The position numbers and the translations under genes are program-made. The notes below the pieces were generated by a model. It was given only the letters and a program-made list of their open reading frames with translations. It was not told the origin of the DNA and did no database searches. Shown piece by piece: positions 47,064 to 60,646 of a stretch of DNA of 64,000 bases (the first letter of the stretch is position 1; every line of letters begins with the position of its first letter). The stretch is from Talinum fruticosum. Its lineage: Eukaryota; Streptophyta; Magnoliopsida; Caryophyllales; Talinaceae. The stretch spans positions 7,951,001 to 8,015,000 of the forward strand of contig JAITYX010000016.1 of the NCBI GenBank assembly GCA_021018815.1. Reading direction: 5' to 3'.

Positions 47064-50000
47064 TAGGGATGGCAACGGGCGGGTCGGGGCCGGGGGACAC
47101 CCCGCCAACGTCCCCGCTGCGGGGATGGTTTTCCCCGTCCCCGCCCCGCCGGGTACCCAATCTCCACCGGGCCCCGCTTCCCGCCTCCACCGAGGAGAGA
47201 GCGCGGCGAGAGGGAGGAAAGAGAGCACGGCGAGAGGGAGGACGAGAGAGACCACGTCGGGAGGACAGAGACCAAGAGCGCGGCGGGAGGAGAGAGACCG
47301 AGAGCGCGGCGAGAGGAGGAGAGACGGCGAGAGGAGGAGAGGGAGAGACGGCGAGAGGAGGAGAGGGACGAGAGAGAGAGGCATCCCGACTCGGGGAGGA
47401 GAGGGAGGAGAGGCGACTGAGAGGGCCGAGGAGAGAGAGAGAGAGAGAGAGGGAGGCGGACTTAGGCTTTATAGTTAGGGTTTTGGGGGAAAGAAAAATT
47501 ACAAAAATAGCCCTAATTTTAATTTTTTTAAAAAAAGGGGACCGGGGCGGGGAACGGGGTCAGGATTTTCCCCGTCCCCGTCCTCGCCCGTTCCCCGTTC
47601 GGGGCGGGGATTTTTCCCGATACGAGTCGGGGTCCCGACGTGTAACGCCCCAATCACCATTACTTAATAATCCCTTCATTAGGGACTAATACGTAATGTC
47701 GCAGCGGAAGGTAATAATCGAAGGCGTTACCGCCGTCCAAAAAAAATGGGACAAGGCTAAATAATTGAAATAAAATGAAATACGGTTTGGGCATCCACGG
47801 TTCTTTTTCAAAAATGTCTGTTAGGAGTAACTACTTAATACCCAAGTAGCTATGTCATCCCAAAATACGGTTTACGGGTTTAGCAATGCAATATTTATAC
47901 AACCTAGACTTTTGTCTAATCCACAAGATAATGTACAACGATTCCCAAGGCCATACCTAACCCTGGTTGAAGGTAAAGTCACTTGTGAGCGTCTATGTAC
48001 CTTCAGATTTGCGAATGCCACGTGGCTGGCTAGGGTTTGCCTTCATCGGACTTAGGAAATGATTGATTGTTCACCAATGCTTCTTCCTAAAACAAAAACA
48101 GTAAAATATTTGGAAGAGTGAGTCGAAACTCGGTACGAACATTCCTGCACTCGTAAAATAACTTTGAAGAATATATTGATTGAGCGCGCGCATTTCAATT
48201 CATTTTAGTTTGAAATCAGGGGAGAGAATATAATTAAAACTTGCTTGCCGGTTATTATCCGAAAGTGGAACCCCTTGATAATTGATACGATCTTAGTAAG
48301 GTGCACACCTCCCGGGCCGACCGAGAACCCGAGTTGAAGCCGCGCGGGTTGGGCATACGCCACGATGATTGATAATTGATGGGCATAAGCCACGATAATT
48401 GATGATTGAGCGGGGACCACTTGATTAGGTGGCAAAACTTGATTTGCAAATGATTCATTATTAATTATATATATGAGAAATGTTGAGATTTGATGAAACA
48501 TGTGAATTTTCGAAAGGTACAAGCAATGAACGTACTGAATTGAGAATGTTTGTTTCTCCCCTTTTGCGGAAATTTGAGTCACCGGCTATTCGGCAACGGA
48601 AGTGGCCTCGGTTACGTTTAAAATGGATTTCTAGGGTTAATGATGTTTTCTTGAGTTTTAATGCTTGAGTTTGTATAAGCATTAACAATTTATTTCATTT
48701 CCTATACTCATATGAAAATCGATTAAACTATTGTTTGTATTGCTCGACTTTCATTGCGTTGATTCCATTTCAATTATTGAATATAATTTATATTAATTAA
48801 AGAGGTTGATTAGATTACCTAAATACCCAATGATGTTGGTGTTATTCGATTTGTTAGTTGACTTGGATTGAAAATGGTGTACATATATATGCACAAACAC
48901 TTATTTTTAATTCATTCCTCACTCATCCCTTCTCTCGCACTCAATACCCATAGTTAAGTAATTAATTAATCCGTCAAATGCCCTTCCATCGGAAGATTTC
49001 ACAACTTTGCCAAATCGCCCAAAATTCATACATATACCAGTTTAAGGGCCTAAGCATTATTTTCTCAACAAAATTCGCATTCACGAAGCAGTTACACACA
49101 CCGGTGTTCGGATGTTCTACATGCCTCCTACACAATCTATTACCCAACTTCAATTTCCTTGCATATTTTTCACTTCCTTTATGTTCAATCCTAGCTATTT
49201 ACAAAATGTGACTAACCCATAAAATTGTTCACATACGCGCCAATATACTCCCTATTCAATTCACTGAATCACAATTTTACAACAAAACTTACATTCATTC
49301 GCCTTCGTTCGTTCACTATAACCATTTCCAATATAACAAAATCTATCAAATTACTCGGTTATATAACAAAACATCCCTAATTTCATTCACTAGGTCACGG
49401 TTTCCCAAAGGAATCATATTCGTTCACTTTCATACGCCAACTAACCCATCAAACCGCCACACCTCAATCGTTCACAACAATTCGGATTTTCCCAAATCAA
49501 TCTCTAAATTCACTTCACAAACATATTTCTAATCATGTACTTCAATTTACCATTACAATTGCTCAAATAAATAATGAACTTGATAATTTAGGGTTTAGGG
49601 TTTTACCTTCAAATTCACAGAGGAGGAGTCAAGGAGCGGGAGCAGGGGCGGTGGTGGTGCGTGGCAAGCTGCGCCGGCGACCACTCGGCGAGGCGGCGAT
49701 GACCTCCGGCGGTCGCTGCGGCTGGTGGTTGGCCGTCGGGTGGCCGCGCGAGGAAGCCCCACGGCGCCTAGCGGGAGGCTGAGAGGGACGGTGAGAGCGC
49801 GAGAGAGGGAGGAAGCGAGACAGAAGGGGACGGGGACGACCGGCGCCGGTTTCCGCCGGCGTCGCTCGCCGTGCTGGCCGGAGAAGATGCCGCGAGGAAG
49901 AGGAAGCACGCGAAGCGAGCACGCGAGGAAAAAACAGAGCGATAGCGCGAGGGAGAGTGAGAGGGTGCTGCCGGCGGCGCTAGCGCCGGCTTCGGCCGGC

Positions 50001-50521
50001 GTTGGTGGCGTCCGGTGGCCGGACTGTGCGATGGCGGCGGGAGGCGGTGAGGCGGGCGAGGCGAGGCGGGGAAGCGAGAGGAAGCAGGTGAAGAATTGAA
50101 GCCGAGCTTGCCTAGTTATCTCGATCTTAACCGCCTTTCCTTCTTTTTTTTTTTTTTTGTAAAATCTGTTTCCGGATGTTTCTTTAAAAAATCTGGTTCA
50201 TTTATTTTATTATTTTGGTTTATTTATTTATTTATTTACTTTGTTTTCTTTTATTGTTACTTTTAATTTTATTTTAATAACGATGTTCACAAATTAAAAT
50301 CTTATTATGAGATTTTTATTAGGGCCACTTAGTCGCCTTAGCTGCATAACATACGAGATAAAAATAGTTTAAATATAAGATATCGAATTGAAGTGCACGC
50401 GCTCAATTATATAAATAGTGTAATTAATAAAATAAATAATGTGATTTAAAATAAATAATTGTGATTTAAGGTCGGGTTGTTACACGACGGGGCGGGAATC
50501 CCCGTCCCATTGCCATCCCTA
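47064..50521. mobile_element. Non-autonomous hAT-like element, split by an LTR insertion
   Basis: Termini are inverted: TAGGGATGGCAACGGG at the left and the complement of TAGGGATGGCAATGGG at the right. Outside lie GTAAATTT (47056-47063) and GTAAATTC (50522-50529), an 8-base target-site duplication with one change, the hAT signature. Without the nested LTR and its duplicated 5 bases, the element is about 609 bases. It carries no transposase. Its body is very G/C-rich with GGGGCGGGG-type runs and a long GAGAGAG-rich tract (about 47195-47455), which creates long but meaningless Arg/Gly/Glu-rich frames. Confidence 0.88.
47641..50484. mobile_element. 2.84-kb solo LTR (Tekay/Del-like gypsy) inside the hAT element
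   Basis: It starts TGTAACGCCCC and ends GGTCGGGTTGTTACA, termini common in plant chromovirus (Tekay/Del) LTRs. A perfect 5-base duplication, CGACG, flanks it at 47636-47640 and 50485-50489. No gag, pol, PBS or second LTR is present, so it is a solo LTR left by LTR-LTR recombination. A GC-rich patch (49620-50100) and a short tandem repeat (about 48350-48408, GCCACGAT...ATTGAT words) lie within. Strand of the parent element cannot be decided without internal sequence. Confidence 0.88.
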
Positions 50522-50529
50522 GTAAATTC

Positions 50530-52491
50530 TAAGCATTATGCCTATAAAAAAAATTCCAAACTAACAAATCATTGGTTGATATGGCAACAACCTCACCCCA
50601 TTAAAAAGGAGAATACAAGTTTTAATCTCGAAGCGTATTTATTTAGGGGATTTTTAGTACCGTAAATACTCCTGGGCCGAAAGGATTACACCTAGTTGGA
50701 CCTCTGTTGACTTTAATTTGGGCCTATCACCAACTCTCATCTTGCAGTATTATCTCCTATAAAGCCCAGACAACCGTTGCAAGACTTGCAAATTCAGTTG
50801 AACTTTCATCTTTACCAAGTTAATATGGTAACATATATCGCACAAATTTTGTTATCTTTTTTTTTTTTTGAGTCAACATAAATTTTGTTATCTAAACATT
50901 TACGAAATTGGACTAGGCTACTGCTTGGGATTCTTATAGAGTCAAATTGTTGATATATACTTTAGATTAATAATTTCAAATTTAATTTTCATACACATAA
51001 AAGATTGTATAGAACCAATTAATATAAATCGATATATATCATGTTTCTGAAAATTTTTAAACTCTGTGTCTAATTACCGTGATCTTGACCTATTCCAACC
51101 TAATAATAGTCAACACTAAACAAAATACCAATTTATATTTTTTAAAATTTTAAATGATACAAATATATTAAAATAACACACAAACACCGTATATTTTATA
51201 TAATTAAAAAAGACCTAAAATGTCCGATGTAATATAGTGACATTTTGCCATAGCCGACTCTGTTATGAGATGTCACAAGAACACAAGGTTGCAATGAATT
51301 GGTATGTGGTACCAATCAATTTAATTGAATTATTTTGGTTACAAGTGTCCAAATTTTTCTTTGTGTCATATGAAAGTGTGACGATCTCAATGAATTGTTT
51401 TGGTGATAGATTTCTCATTTATGGTTGGAACATTAATGACCCGACTATGGTGAGCCCTTTTAAAGAGAGGGAGGTCAATCATTAATAACAAAGATTTATC
51501 GTATTATATTTTTTTTTGCTTAAGAAACATAATAATAATTTTTTATGTAAACATTATAATAAAATTTTCAAAAAAATTGTTTTATTTTGAAACATTGATG
51601 ATTATGATCCTCAACTTTTGCCTGCGTATAATAATTAAAGGTACAAATTTTTTAGATAAAAAATAATCAGATAAAGATAGAAAAATTGTGGTCTTCATTA
51701 AAAATCTTTTTTACTTTTGTATTTTAAAATCCATCATGAAAACTGATTTTTAAGATATAACTACATATTAGTAGATACATAACCTATCAAAGGTTAAACA
51801 AATTTAATTAATCCCTCTTTTCCATCTTTGCCCTTCTCTGCCTTCACCAAATGACTTGTTGGGCTTTAGTCTTGAACTTGACAGATACAGTGGTGGTCTG
51901 GTGGACTTAAACTGGGATTTTAATTTTGTTGTATTCTATGCAACTATTCAGCTTTAAAAATTATTCAAAATTATGTATGAATATTTTTATAACTGAAAAA
52001 CATGAATGATTTTTTTTTAAAATAATGGATGAATACTTTTACAACGACATTTAAAATAAAAATTAAACTCAAATAAATTAAAATTCGTTTGCATACTTCT
52101 CTTACACACAATCGTTATTTCATCCCATAAAATAATAACCTCATAATGTAAATTTTTAAATGTGTTACTCGTATAAAATAGAGGGTTTTCACAACTTTGA
52201 AAATTGAAACCACGATATTATTTTCCTTGTGAGGACAAAGTTCATTAAACAGCATCCATTTCCGTCTATTTTCGGCCATAAATGGCATATTCCCACTCAC
52301 TGCATTCCTTCTGATTTTCCATACAAGGAATTGAAGAAACTAAGAGCCAATAATTTCGAGCAAATACTATAATTATTTAATCTTTCAGATGTAGAATTAC
52401 CTTAGGAACCCTGAGATTTCTTTACACTCCAGAGTATATAACTTCAATTTCCCACTTCATTCCCTCTCAACTTTGTGGTGAGTCAACCACA
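50530..52491. other. Intergenic, AT-rich, ending in PLC-X gene promoter
   Basis: No gene recognised. A plus-strand frame at 51237-51485 has no family signal. The 3' part should hold the promoter of the gene at 52492. Confidence 0.5.
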
Positions 52492-55406
52492 ATGGGTAGT
52501 TTTCTTTTGCCATATCTGCTCATATTCATTGCCATTTTTTCTTCTTTGGGGCATTCATATGCTTCCTCTTCCACCATTGATGATCAGACCAAGGTTTGAC
52601 TCTCTTCTGTTTCCTTCATACAACGATTTCCATTTGTTTTAGTTTGCTTTGGAGAATTTGTGTGATTTATGCAATGAATTGGATGCCATTTTCAGGTGGC
52701 TGATGGGGAATGTCCACAGTGTGAAACAGGGTTTTACTGCTTCAATTGTCGAGTGGGATCTACTGGCCCCAAATGTGTTCGAGACTCCGCTACGGATCCC
52801 TTCAAACTCCTGGTACAAACCCCCCTTAAAAAAAAAAAACCCGACTCGTTCTTGGAGAAATGACTGTCTACGTCTAGATTTTAACCAAGAATTTAAATTG
52901 ATCATAGAAGGTTCATAAAGGGTTTTATAATCAAACAGAGACAACTAAAGAGTTCGAGCGTTATTTGGCATCATTGTTTAAGTTTATGAGTGCACGATTA
53001 GCTTTGTTGGGTTTAAAATTGAGCATGGTTGAGATTTATTTGTACTTTCATGTTCCAACAAATTAGAGCAATGAGCACAAAGTGATATACAATAATGCTT
53101 TACTGTTTTCTAGCAATTTCCTGAGAAACACAGTGACTTTCCAGGAAGATCACCAATAGATAAGTCCATTCTATAACATGTCATCTAGATTGTACTCCAC
53201 CCACTTACATGCATTGGCCGGGGCATAAATGTCATGTTTCCTTAGAATAAAATCTCAATGTGCCAAACCCAATGACAATTGCGTCCTGGAAATTTCATTC
53301 CCATTTATAGTGTTCACAGTACTATTCCACTACTGAAAACCCTAACAGATGTTCCTTGGAGATAGAAAAGGAAATCATCGATTGTAATTTCCACCATCCT
53401 CGATCCATGCCTGTGTTATTATGTAAAATACTTTCAAACGAGCCAAAATTAGTCTATTTTTGTTCAGCTGCACACTTGACTATATTTCTATCTCATTGAT
53501 ATTTCTATCTCATTGATATATATCTTCAACAAGACGTGCTCATTCTGAACCAGTGATTCTGAGTAACGATCCTTTATCTCTTTCTCATCTCTATTTTTGA
53601 GTTTTTTCCCCTTGAAAGAACATGTGCTAGGTTATGATTTATAAACTAACATTTACACATGTGGAAGTAGCAAGCCAACCATGTGGTACAACACATGATT
53701 AGGTAGCTTTGCTGAACTTTGACCATCAAAACAAAATGTAATAGCAGCAAATGAAATTAGTACCGATCAAAGAACATTAAAGGTACATGTGATATTCAAC
53801 CTGAATAATGCATACTTGAATAAACTGAATGATCTTTCGAATCCAATGTAGAATAATTCTCTCCCTTTCAACAAGTACGCATTCTTAACTACCCACAATG
53901 CATACGCCATTGACGGAGAACCCTCTCAAACTGGAGTTCCTCGAATCACCTTTACAAATCAAGAAGACAACATCACTCAGCAGCTTCAAGTAATGATATA
54001 TTTTGTCATCCTTCCTCAAATATTAGCCTTTATTCTTTGAAAAATTTTTATTTAACAATCATTAGTCGTGTTTGATTTTTTCTTAGAGTGGAGTTCGTGC
54101 CTTGATGCTTGATACTTATGACTTCCACGGAGATGTATGGCTGTGCCATTCTTTTGGAGGGAAATGCCATGATTTCACTGCATTTGTAAGTTCACACTTC
54201 CTTCATTTCCTCTTCAATTCATGCTATTTGTAACTTAAGAATACGTCTGCATACATCTGAACCCCCCGCCCCCAAAAAAAAAGAAAGGAAAAGAAAAGAA
54301 CCCGAAGCAGGACTTTGGGGTATAGGTTTTTGAAGATGTTTGCATGGTTAATAACCAAGGAAAGCCTAACTTGCACATAATTTTATCAGGAACCGGCTAT
54401 AGATACTCTGAAGGAGATTGAAGCTTTCATGTCTTCAAACCCAGGGGAGATTGTGACATTGATACTAGAAGACTATGTCGAGGCACCAAAAGGGTTGACC
54501 AAGGTCTTCACTGATGCAGGGCTTATGAAGTACTGGTTTCCTGTCTCAAGGATGCCAAAGCAGGGCCAAGATTGGCCTTTAGTCAGTGACATGGTTGCCA
54601 AAAACCAAAGGCTCCTGGTCTTCACTTCTATCAGATCCAAGGAAGAGAGTGAAGGCATTGCGTACCAGTGGAATTACATGGTTGAAAATCAATGTAAATT
54701 ATACCACATTGCTTCCTGTCTTACATCAAATTATTATCAGTTCCTTTTCATCACTGTCTAATTCTGTGTTCTTACATCAAAGTAGATTTTTGATTTCTTT
54801 TTATGTGCATATTTTTGGGGGCAGATGGAGATGGGGGAATGAAGGCAGGAAAATGCACAAACAGGGCAGAATCAGCATCTCTCAATGACACAACCAAGTC
54901 TCTGGTTCTGGTAAACTATTTTAGAACTATCCCCATGAAGGAACTTTCTTGTGTAGATAACTCAGGCAATCTTATGGCCATGCTTGGTACCTGTCATGAT
55001 GCTGCTGCAAATAGATGGGCTAATTTCGTTGCTGTTGATTTTTACAAGGTAGTATCTCTAGAAACTTCACGAGCTGAACTAGCTAATACCAGTAGTATAA
55101 CTTTGATCTTTGAACTTCCATCTAGAAACTAGTCAAGAAATGTAGTATAACTGCATAAGCTTCTTTTAAAATGTGTAGAGAAGCCGGGAGGAGAAGCATT
55201 CCAAGCACTGGACATGCTAAATGGAGAGCTTCTTTGTGGATGCAATGATGTACATGCTTGTGTGGTAAGCACTACATTGTAAAATCAAATCGAATCAAAT
55301 AATGCACAAGTACCTACGAGATGAGTTCGATAAATGCAATTTTAATGCAGTTTTGATGGCATTTGTGCAGCCTGGATCGTCCTCGGCAGCATGCAAAGCT
55401 AGGTGA
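52492..55406 (+). CDS. Secreted PI-PLC X-domain-containing protein
   Basis: Plant family related to bacterial PI-specific phospholipase C, secreted or wall-associated and lacking the C2/Y domains of cytosolic PLC. Substrate is not known. Eight exons: 52492-52593, 52696-52812, 53852-53989, 54087-54185, 54390-54693, 54825-55048, 55181-55264, 55371-55406, giving 367 residues in phase. Signal peptide (about 1-25), a Cys-rich segment (ECPQCETGFYCFNC), then the X domain: PFNKYAFLTTHNAYAI with the first catalytic-type His, RALMLDTYDF, and WLCHSFGGKC with the second His. ETVTLILEDY-like EIVTLILEDY follows. The end is CGCNDVHACV plus PGSSSAACKAR, without an obvious GPI tail. Exon 7 uses the AGAG/AAG acceptor to stay in frame; an alternative is a lost base. 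Confidence 0.9.
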
Positions 55407-55880
55407 AGAAGGAGATCGAGCTTCTTGTACTTGAGTTGAGCAGCCCGGCATTGGTTCGTCCAATTCTTTGACACCACTCCACAGGATCCTCAGATAGTGA
55501 AAAAGTAGTGTAGAACAGTGCATATTTGTCACTCTCATTGACACAATGGACATTGTAAAAGTTGAGGTTAGTACCCCAATAAAGAAGGTAGTAGATAAAT
55601 AGAGGGATGTATGTCTCTGACATCTACATGGTGTAATTTAAGAGTACTGAAATGTTTATGCATAATTCTGCAGTGTTTGAGCTTTCCATTCAAAAAGAGG
55701 CTCTTGAGTTTGCTGTTTAAAATCCTGGAAACCTAATCTCACCCACTGTGTTGTGTTGTTAAGCACTTTTAGATACAGAACTAGCCTAAAGAGTGCATAC
55801 ACAACCCTTCTACTTAACAGAATAAGCAATCCTTCCTCTTCATGCTCTAAAAAAAGAGCTAAACTAAAAAAATTAGCCTT

Positions 55881-55990
55881 ATTTAACTTTAGCTTACAAC
55901 ATTACAACCATCTATAACTTCTTTACCGGTATAACTACCTTTATAACTATCTTACATCTCCTTAAAGCTCTTTACGAGATAAATAGAACA
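55881..55990. repeat. Dispersed repeat family, copy 1
   Basis: TTTAACTTTAGCTTACAAC opens a run of TATAACT / CTTACA / CTCCTTA words ending GATAAATAGAACA. The same order of words recurs near 61.4 and 62.3 kb, so this looks like a short interspersed or MITE-like family. No clear terminal repeats. Confidence 0.5.
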
Positions 55991-58165
55991 TAACAAGTCG
56001 AGTAATATACAAAATCATACATATCAAGAGCTATCCCAAATCAGAATGATATTCCCAGTATCAAAATTAAGGGACAGATGTTTTAATAACTAAACCATTC
56101 GTTAATTTTAGTAGTTTTTGATTGCTACATTAATGTTTTTGGGCTAATTATAGGCCTATCTGAAAAATTATTTTTAGTTAGCATGGGCACACTTAAAAAG
56201 ACTTTAGCCCAACTAAATAGGATTGAATTTTGGAAGCCCAAAACTATGACCTTCTAGACCAACCATGCAAAAGAGAACAGTGGTGGGTTGCATATGGGCC
56301 CAAATCCTAGTCCTACTACGTCCAACTGGTTAGGAGATTTTTTACCTTAAATACTCGCACTCTAAAAAATAATACACCCTATACAGTACATTTTCTTTTT
56401 CACTTTTGCCGACCATGGGATATTCCAAAATTTATGGCAACAAAAACGCAATCAAGATCCTAGTGGAGCAACATCAAATCCTCACCTAAACTAAGAAATG
56501 AAGGCTAGAAAATATGGCTATTAATTGTCATTTTGCTAGTATATTAACAAAAGGCTACTAATAGGGTTGGGGAGAGGGTGTGATACCATATGGAATTTGA
56601 TCCTTCATTTTTTGACCAAAGAAAAAAACGGTGGTGGTGGTGTGAATTTTGTCAAGATTTTGTCAGTAATCCAAGGAAAGAAGGCCTCAACTTTCTGCAT
56701 TAGGGCTTCAAATACGATGACATAGCTTCATTATCCATCGCTAATCACCTCAGAAAAGACTAATTTAATTTAGTTTAATGGATCCTATGACTTAATCACC
56801 ATCATCTCCATTAACAATAGGCGGCACTAGGGTTTATGGATAGGATGCAATCAGTCAAAGGAAAAAAACATCGATGAATGTGATTTGAATGAAACAATTT
56901 GGTCAAATTTGTGACCACCATCTGAGATTTCCTCTTCTGGTTAATGAAATTAAATTGTGGATGAGCATGTGAGTAGAGGTAGACCTAACACATGCTACTA
57001 CCATTCTCAATTTGTTACCCTCTCGTTCCATTTTATTCCTTTTAAATAATTATATTCAAGGGAATAAGATATGATGTTGTGATTACGTATGTGTATTTTT
57101 TTAAATATACATGTCGGTAACTTTACTCTTACAATTAAGGGTCTGATGGAAATGGATATTAAAATCAGTTGTTATATCTGTTATAAGTTAAATTAGTTGA
57201 AATGAACTAGAATGAACCCAAATGAGTAGATATTATAGATCAAATAAGCCGAAATAAGTTGAAAATAATTGAAATAAACTGAAGTGATTATAAACGGTTA
57301 AAAATGGTTACTTCCACTAATACTAAGAACAACTATCTCAATCACACAGCAAGAAAACTAAAAAAAGTTAGTAGTTATTTATTTATTTGTTACTCATTTC
57401 TATTTCTGTTTGTTTTTACATAATTTCGAATAAGATTTTCAACTCTTGTTTCAAGCTAGTTAGACTTCAATCGATGGGATTGTTGTCCCGACTTAACCCC
57501 GACATTTTTTAAATTTTAAAATAAAATTTGTTATTCAAATTTAGACGAAAGATTCATTAAAACATGCACTGCTATAGTATGTTTTTGTTGAGTGATCACA
57601 TTTGCCACATTGTCATGTGTTTGATTTATGTATAAAAGGCATCATCCTCGGAAGAGGAAGCTTCTCAGAGATTTCAAAACCTAGAAAAGCCACCAAACAC
57701 CCATTTAATGGGCATCATGTTAAAAATTCTAGAAACAAGGTTAAGGAAACTAACAATAAAATTAAGAATATAATTAATGAGGTGATGAACCCACTTTTTG
57801 TGGCAACATATTTAAGAAATTAACCAAAGGATTTTCTGGAATTATAATATAATATAATATAATGGGGTTCACGTTATTGGAGGATTAAAAATACAAAATG
57901 AATAAAGAAATGATAAAGTTAGGAAAATGATTGTGAATCTGAGCCCCTCATAAAGGTTAATTAGTGATGTAATTAACATCTTTTTAGGAATAATTATGTT
58001 TGTTATAATACATCATTATGAGGGATTCCCTTGTCCCCAAGAAATAAATAGGAAGCAAGAGGAATCATAACAAGATGAATTTCTACTAATTAAGGATTCT
58101 TAATTAATTAAGTTTACTCTCTATTAAGATGAATTTCTATATATAATAATATAGCTAAGTGCTTC

Positions 58166-58204
<39 letters not shown>
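58166..58204. repeat. (AAT)n microsatellite
   Basis: Thirteen uninterrupted AAT units. Confidence 0.95.
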
Positions 58205-58205
<1 letters not shown>

Positions 58206-58887
58206 TACCTATAGACAAAATTAAAGTTCTATACTATTGTAATTAATGTACCCTCCAATATAATTATATATTAGTTAGTATAATAAAATTTATATATCTT
58301 GTGTTGATTCTTAATAGAATCGGTTTTTCTGTTGGTAAAATTACGTTGTAAAGAGATAAAGTTGCATACATTTAAATCTCCTCAAACTCTGCACAAACGA
58401 TATACACTATGGGAATTGTTATATCTAATATCAATTCTCAAAGAGTTGATTTATAAAAATAGGTGATATCTTTATTATTTTATTTTAATAAAGTTGGCAA
58501 GGTGTTGTCTATTTGTTGCTAAATCTATATAATGTGAATCAATCAAAGGACCCCCTCGTGGTCTAACCAGGCCTTGGGGTTCATCGACTCACATGGTTTT
58601 GGCACCCCTCAACTTTGACTAATTGGTATTTTTATGTGGAAATGAGAGCATTATAGACAGACATCCATGAGGAAATTTGAAAGCAACCAATGCTAAGACA
58701 AATCAAAAGCAAAGCACCATGAAAAAAGAGCCTACGAAACACAAAAGATACTATTATTTCGGATTGAAACTTCAACGTATAATAAGTATACAACAGAATT
58801 AGTAAGAAAAACAATAACCAACACTACGTTCACAAATATGAAATTTCCCGTAAAATAACAGACAACAAGATACAAAGACGGTGGATT

Positions 58888-58943
58888 ATATATCCTAAGT
58901 TTGAGTTTCGAGATCATATATCCTAAGTTTGAGTTTCGAGATC
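58888..58943. repeat. 28-base tandem duplication
   Basis: Two perfect adjacent copies of a 28-base unit beginning ATATATCCTAAG and ending CGAGATC. Confidence 0.9.
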
Positions 58944-59740
58944 GAGGAAGAAGAATGTCAGCATCTTTCATTTATACTGAGGGAGGTAAGTACGAAGAGA
59001 TATTAATTTGGTGATTTAGATGTTTCAGCTTTCCGTTTAGGTAGCTGTGGCACAAACAATTAATTTGATGAAGGGTTCATAGCCAACATAGCCAAGGGTA
59101 CCAAGTACTCCATCTACATTTTTGCAGGCTTTGATTATAGTCTTTCACTTGGGCATTCAATTTCATAGTTGACATTTTCACTCCCTATCAATTTACTCTT
59201 GCTTTGACAAATATATATATATGTATATAGATGGACCACCTGCGACATGGAATAATTATATAGTTTCTTTTTACCGAAAATAAATTAAATATTTTTGAAA
59301 TTTGAAAAAGTCTTTCAGATTAATGACTTTTTCGATAATTACTTAAAAAAATAAAAGATCAGTTCAATTCCAGTATCTTATATGTTAAGAATATTGTACG
59401 CTTAAATACCTTATATGTGTTGATAGTTAATAAGGCAAATCAAATAAGTTGGATTGCTTATTAAAATTAATTAATACTACTACTAAATTCTGATAGCTGG
59501 AAACGCGTGTTATTGCAATACTCAATGTCTACTTGCCTAGTTATTCCAAACGAAGAAAATAAGCAATAAATATAATAAGAAAATTCATTTTAAAAAATAA
59601 TAATAATGAAAGGAACAACACTCAAAATTAAAGCTAAAATACACCCCACACTAACAAATTGCTAAGGGTCCCGACCCAACCTTACACATGGGGATGGGGA
59701 AATGTTCATGTTGTAGTGGATCCAAACAAGGCCTTAGGAA

Positions 59741-59780
59741 TCTTTCTTTCTTTCTTTCTTTCTTTCTTTTTTTTTTTTTC
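59741..59780. repeat. (CTTT)n microsatellite with T-run
   Basis: Seven or so CTTT units run into a poly-T tract. It produces hydrophobic/Phe-rich chance frames. Confidence 0.9.
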
Positions 59781-60481
59781 TTTTTGCGATTTGTTGGTTG
59801 GAACGATATTCCCACGGCACGCAATCCTGATTTTTTATTTCATAATATATACATATTGCGGTCTCATTTCGATGAAAAAACATACGTTTAAATCAGTGAA
59901 AGTGTACTTATTTGAAAGACTTTTATCTTTAACACTTGTGATCCAAAAGAATTATATATATCATCATTATATTGTGCATAAATTATTTAATAATCAAAAC
60001 ACGGAAAATGGAGGGATAGTTTTTGTATGATTTGTATCCCTAAGTAAGGATGTTATTTATTCTCTACCTACTTTTTGTGATGCTTATAGTGTTAGACTAT
60101 CTATATATAGCATGAGTTAATGTTGCATATGTATTGATCTTTATAAATTAGTTCTTTTAGTTCTATGTTACAATCATTTAATTGCATATATAATATATTT
60201 GACTTATCATCGAATTTCTTTTTTCTTTTTAAATAGTCAAATTGAAGTAAATCTTATCAATTTACTTGTAAGAAATAATCTCGTGAAAAATTGTAGAAAT
60301 TCAAACATTCAAAAAAAAACTTATCATTTTATGTTGGAGTTACCTCTTATATTTATTTGAGAATTAGAAGCAAAGGGCCGAGTGGGGAAAGTTTAATTTA
60401 AGACATGTTCGAAATGATTGTTAAAATCAGTTGTTATAATTTAAATGAGTTAAAATTCTTAGTTGTTATAACTAAATAAAT

Positions 60482-60646
60482 TGAAAGTTATTATTCATAC
60501 TTGGTATAAATATTATTTCGAATATATGACTGAAATAAGCTGAAAATTATTATTCATGTTGGTGGTATAAATATCATTTTGAATATATGACTGAAATGAG
60601 GTGAAAGTTATTATTCATACTTGTATAAATATCATTTCGAATATGC
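60482..60646. repeat. Three-copy tandem repeat of about 60 bases
   Basis: Units start near 60482, 60541 and 60602, each with TGAAAGTTATTATTCAT, GTATAAATAT and TTTCGAATAT in order. Units differ by a few bases; the third is cut short. Confidence 0.85.

Noticed and set aside
47069..47689. 206-residue Arg/Gly/Glu-rich frame
   Set aside because: Low-complexity GC- and GA-rich hAT body crossing the LTR insertion point.
49725..50099. 124-residue plus-strand frame in the solo LTR
   Set aside because: Shadow of GC-rich DNA. The minus strand looks more exon-like, but neither is recognised.
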